From the NCBI GenBank assembly GCA_023251755.1, contig JAHEYF010000009.1, forward strand, positions 17,658 through 81,657: 64,000 nt of DNA, read 5' to 3'. The position numbers were made by a program, and so were the translations under genes. Under the pieces are notes generated by a model. That model worked only from the letters and a program-made list of their open reading frames with translations, was not told the DNA's origin and did no database searches. Numbering within the stretch: position 1 is the first letter of the stretch; each line of letters begins with the position of its first letter. Source of the stretch: Bacteroidota bacterium. Its GTDB lineage: Bacteria; Bacteroidota; Bacteroidia; B-17B0; Aurantibacillaceae. This document shows, in pieces, positions 62,144 to 64,000 of the stretch.

Positions 62144-62533
62144 ATGAACAAAAACATTGAAGCCTACAACAAGGCTCAATCAATTGAGGACAGGGAAATT
62201 TGCAATGCGCTGGCCCGCGAAATAAGTGCCCGCCTACCCGAAGCAGAAAATAAAATCTGGCACGCCCACCCGGTTTGGTTTTTAGACGGGAACCCGGTGG
62301 TGGGGTACAGTAAATTAAAAAACTGTGTCCGCTTATTGTTTTGGAGTGGCCAGTCATTTGAAGAAGATGCCTTGCAAAAGGAAGGAAGTTTTAAAGCGGC
62401 AGAAGCCCGCTACACCGCTGCCGGTCAAATTAATACAAAGGACCTGCAACGATGGCTTAAAAAGACCAGAGAAATACAATGGGATTATAAAAATTTAATC
62501 AAACGAAAGGGAGTACTGGAGCGATTGAAGTGA
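62144..62533 (+). CDS. DUF1801-family protein
   Basis: This 129-residue protein fits the small DUF1801 (YdhG-like) family: ISARLPEAENKIWHAHPVWFLDGNPVVGYSKLKNCVRLLFWSG-type core (NPVVGYSKLKNCVRLLFWSG), then LQKEGSFKAAEARYTAAGQI and a helical tail. The fold resembles SRPBCC-independent small beta proteins of unknown function. It is a single gene with no clear partner. Confidence 0.75.
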   Translation: MNKNIEAYNKAQSIEDREICNALAREISARLPEAENKIWHAHPVWFLDGNPVVGYSKLKNCVRLLFWSGQSFEEDALQKEGSFKAAEARYTAAGQINTKDLQRWLKKTREIQWDYKNLIKRKGVLERLK

Positions 62534-62728
62534 AAACTGTCTTATAGTAATTTTTGCCACGGATGAAGTATGGAATTCCGATCAAAGGACGACCGCCCTT
62601 AATAGTCGATATTAATTAGAATTTGAAATTTAGTGTGTAGAATTTTATGCCTATTAACTATTCACTAATCCCTATTAACTATTAAAACAGTTTCTTAACT
62701 TAGTTGCTTTATTAAGAACCCGGGAATC
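62534..62728. other. Intergenic region with TTAACTATT repeats
   Basis: ATTAACTATT occurs at 62653 and 62674. The first copy continues as ATTAACTATTCAC, the complement of GTGAATAGTTAAC at 59110. TTTTTGCCACGGATGA lies at 62551. No gene is seen. Confidence 0.5.
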
Positions 62729-63232
62729 ATGAACCAGATCGAAATTTTAAATGCCAAACAGATTCAACAAAAACTGAACAGGCTGGCTTACGAAGTTTAT
62801 GAAAATAATTTCAGCGAAAAAGAAATTCTTATTGCCGGCATCAGTGGCAATGGATACGCCGTTGCGAAACGCTTAGAAGAAATCCTGAAAACAATATCGC
62901 CCTTAAAAACCAAATTGGGTAAAATAAGCCTGAACAAGGAAAATCCTCTGGAAAACAAACCCGAACTTGATTTTACCGAAAAGGATTTTAACAACAAATC
63001 GGTGATATTAGTGGACGATGTATTGAACAGCGGGAAGACCCTTATTTATGCTGTGAAGGTATTTTTGGACAAGCCTGTAAAAAGATTAAATACGGTTGTG
63101 CTGGTCGACCGCAGCCACACCCGTTACCCGGTAAAAGCCGATTTTGTAGGGCTTTCATTGTCAACCACCCTGCAGGAACATATTGTGGCCGATTTAAGTA
63201 AAAAGGGCAAAGAGGTGGTTTACCTTACTTAA
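62729..63232 (+). CDS. PyrR-like phosphoribosyltransferase
   Basis: This 167-residue type I PRTase has the PRPP-binding loop ILVDDVLNSGKTL (93-105), an N-terminal Rossmann segment (ILIAGISGNGYAVAKRL) and the PyrR-like tail (VVLVDRSHTRYPVKADFVGLSLSTT). PyrR proteins are uracil PRTases that also attenuate pyrimidine operons in many bacteria. Bacteroidota relatives are often annotated only as PRTases. No pyr operon is nearby, so the natural base is uncertain. Confidence 0.88.
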   Translation: MNQIEILNAKQIQQKLNRLAYEVYENNFSEKEILIAGISGNGYAVAKRLEEILKTISPLKTKLGKISLNKENPLENKPELDFTEKDFNNKSVILVDDVLNSGKTLIYAVKVFLDKPVKRLNTVVLVDRSHTRYPVKADFVGLSLSTTLQEHIVADLSKKGKEVVYLT

Positions 63233-63304
63233 CCGAAAATGAGTGAAGCGCAGGTAAAAAAATTCTTCTTTGATAAGGAATAAAGTATTTTTCCTTCACA
63301 ATTC

Positions 63305-63673
63305 TCATACAGTTTCTTTATTTACGAGAAGGTAAAAAACAAGCAGGCATAAAAACAGGTTGACAATTACATTTAAAACAGCGTACAGCAGCTCACCCCG
63401 TTTCATTAATTCAACTGTTTCGAAACTAAAAGCGGAGAAGGTGCTTAAACCTCCGCAAAAGCCTGTTAACAAAAGCATACGCACAGATGTGGGAATAATG
63501 TCTTTCTGCTGGTAAATAATAAACACTAATGCAAATACAACACAGGCGACAAGGTTGGCCCACAAAGTAGCATAAGGCAATGAAAGGCTGTTTTGTTTTT
63601 GAAAAAACACAGAGATACCATAGCGCAGCAGGCTCCCAATTCCTCCTCCTATAAATACTAAAATCCAATTCAT
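63305..63673 (-). CDS. crcB: Fluoride ion channel CrcB/Fluc
   Basis: The start is set at 63673 (MNWILVFIGGGIGSLLRY), because the longer frame from 63703 runs over the end of anmK. The 122-residue chain has four membrane helices and the family signature: GGGIGSLLRYGIS, WANLVACVVFALV, and GFCGGLSTFSAFSFET with the pore asparagine and phenylalanines. It dimerises to export F-. It lies 7 bp after anmK on the same strand and is probably co-transcribed with it. Confidence 0.93.
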   Translation of the reverse strand: MNWILVFIGGGIGSLLRYGISVFFQKQNSLSLPYATLWANLVACVVFALVFIIYQQKDIIPTSVRMLLLTGFCGGLSTFSAFSFETVELMKRGELLYAVLNVIVNLFLCLLVFYLLVNKETV

Positions 63674-63680
63674 TTTTATG

Positions 63681-64000
63681 TTATAAATAAACTGCCCCGC
63701 CAATGCTGTTTTTGTCTGCCCCAGTAACTGTACGCAGACAATTTATTTTTTCGTCCAGTCTCAGCAAGCCTAAAAAAGCGAAGACCAATGCTTCCTTAAA
63801 TTCTATTGTTTTGTTATCCGGAATAATTAACTCAGCTTTACTATGCGCTCCAATCCGCTCCACCAAAAACCGGTGATAGGCTCCTCCCCCACTCAGCAAT
63901 ACATTGTTGAGTTTGTTTTTATTAATTACCGCAGCTATTTGTTGCGCACAATGTTCCACCACTGTTGCCATCTTTGTTGCAACAGAAAGATTCAGCCTTG
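63681..64000 (-). CDS. anmK: Anhydro-N-acetylmuramic acid kinase, C-terminal part
   Basis: Only the last 106 codons lie in the window; the frame runs on past 64000. The visible segment (VLLSGGGAYHRFLVERI, KTIEFKEALVFAFLGLLRL, TGADKNSIGGAVYL) is the C-terminal half of AnmK. This enzyme phosphorylates anhydroMurNAc released from peptidoglycan, for recycling to MurNAc-6-phosphate. It is probably co-transcribed with crcB, which starts 7 bp after its stop. Confidence 0.93.
   Translation of the reverse strand, partial: RLNLSVATKMATVVEHCAQQIAAVINKNKLNNVLLSGGGAYHRFLVERIGAHSKAELIIPDNKTIEFKEALVFAFLGLLRLDEKINCLRTVTGADKNSIGGAVYL

Noticed and set aside
1..64000. CRISPR arrays, rRNA and tRNA genes
   Set aside because: No regularly spaced repeats with unique spacers, and no recognisable rRNA or tRNA sequence was found by eye.

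Overview
The window comes from an AT-rich member of the Bacteroidota. The signs are type IX secretion (T9SS) C-terminal sorting domains on several secreted proteins, SprB-type repeats, a two-component propeller/LytTR signalling pair, A-rich translation leaders in place of Shine-Dalgarno sites, and many Bacteroidota-specific small families (DUF4286, CWC, DUF71 beside cobalamin transport). No rRNA, tRNA or CRISPR array was recognised.

Layout. 1-3881 (-) is the N-terminal part of a giant secreted protein built from 230-residue repeats arranged as a three-unit higher-order repeat. 4.8-10.5 kb holds a duplicated-HTH protein, two overlapping STAS-like proteins, a fused alpha-oxoamine synthase/GNAT enzyme, a PAS protein and a protein ending in an RNA-polymerase alpha-CTD-like domain. 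About 10.6-17.8 kb is a compact mobile element: tyrosine recombinase, three HTH proteins, a Toprim/VirE-type primase-helicase, small membrane proteins and an iteron-rich non-coding block. It abuts the 3' end of mnmE. 17.8-32.3 kb is chromosomal backbone: mnmE, a polytopic membrane protein, sucD, lipoproteins, an M64 peptidase with a T9SS tail, serS, a TPR protein, rsmA, and metE behind a cobalamin riboswitch. 32.4-43 kb holds a WD40 protein, a four-gene cobalamin-type ABC transporter operon flanked by two DUF71 PP-loop ATPases, a LytS/LytTR-type pair, and a substrate-binding lipoprotein paired with a T9SS protein. 43.4-49.4 kb has a large T9SS protein, then a DtxR/MntR-type regulator divergent from a di-heme cytochrome, Rieske protein and beta-barrel operon. 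49.4-64 kb carries a holin-like membrane protein, uvrA, an ECF sigma factor with a rare strong Shine-Dalgarno, fabI, a Gre-factor gene broken by a stop codon, icmF, a thiaminase I, an OmpA-family protein, a PRTase, crcB and the end of anmK.

Working together. Three loci point to scavenged vitamin B12: the riboswitch on B12-independent methionine synthase, the BtuCD/DUF71 operon with a BtuF-like protein 4 kb away, and AdoCbl-dependent IcmF. The thiaminase I 0.3 kb from icmF suggests vitamin processing more broadly. The intergenic spaces hold several families of short repeats, often overlapping or following stop codons, some forming perfect inverted pairs. They are the most widespread unexplained structure in the window.
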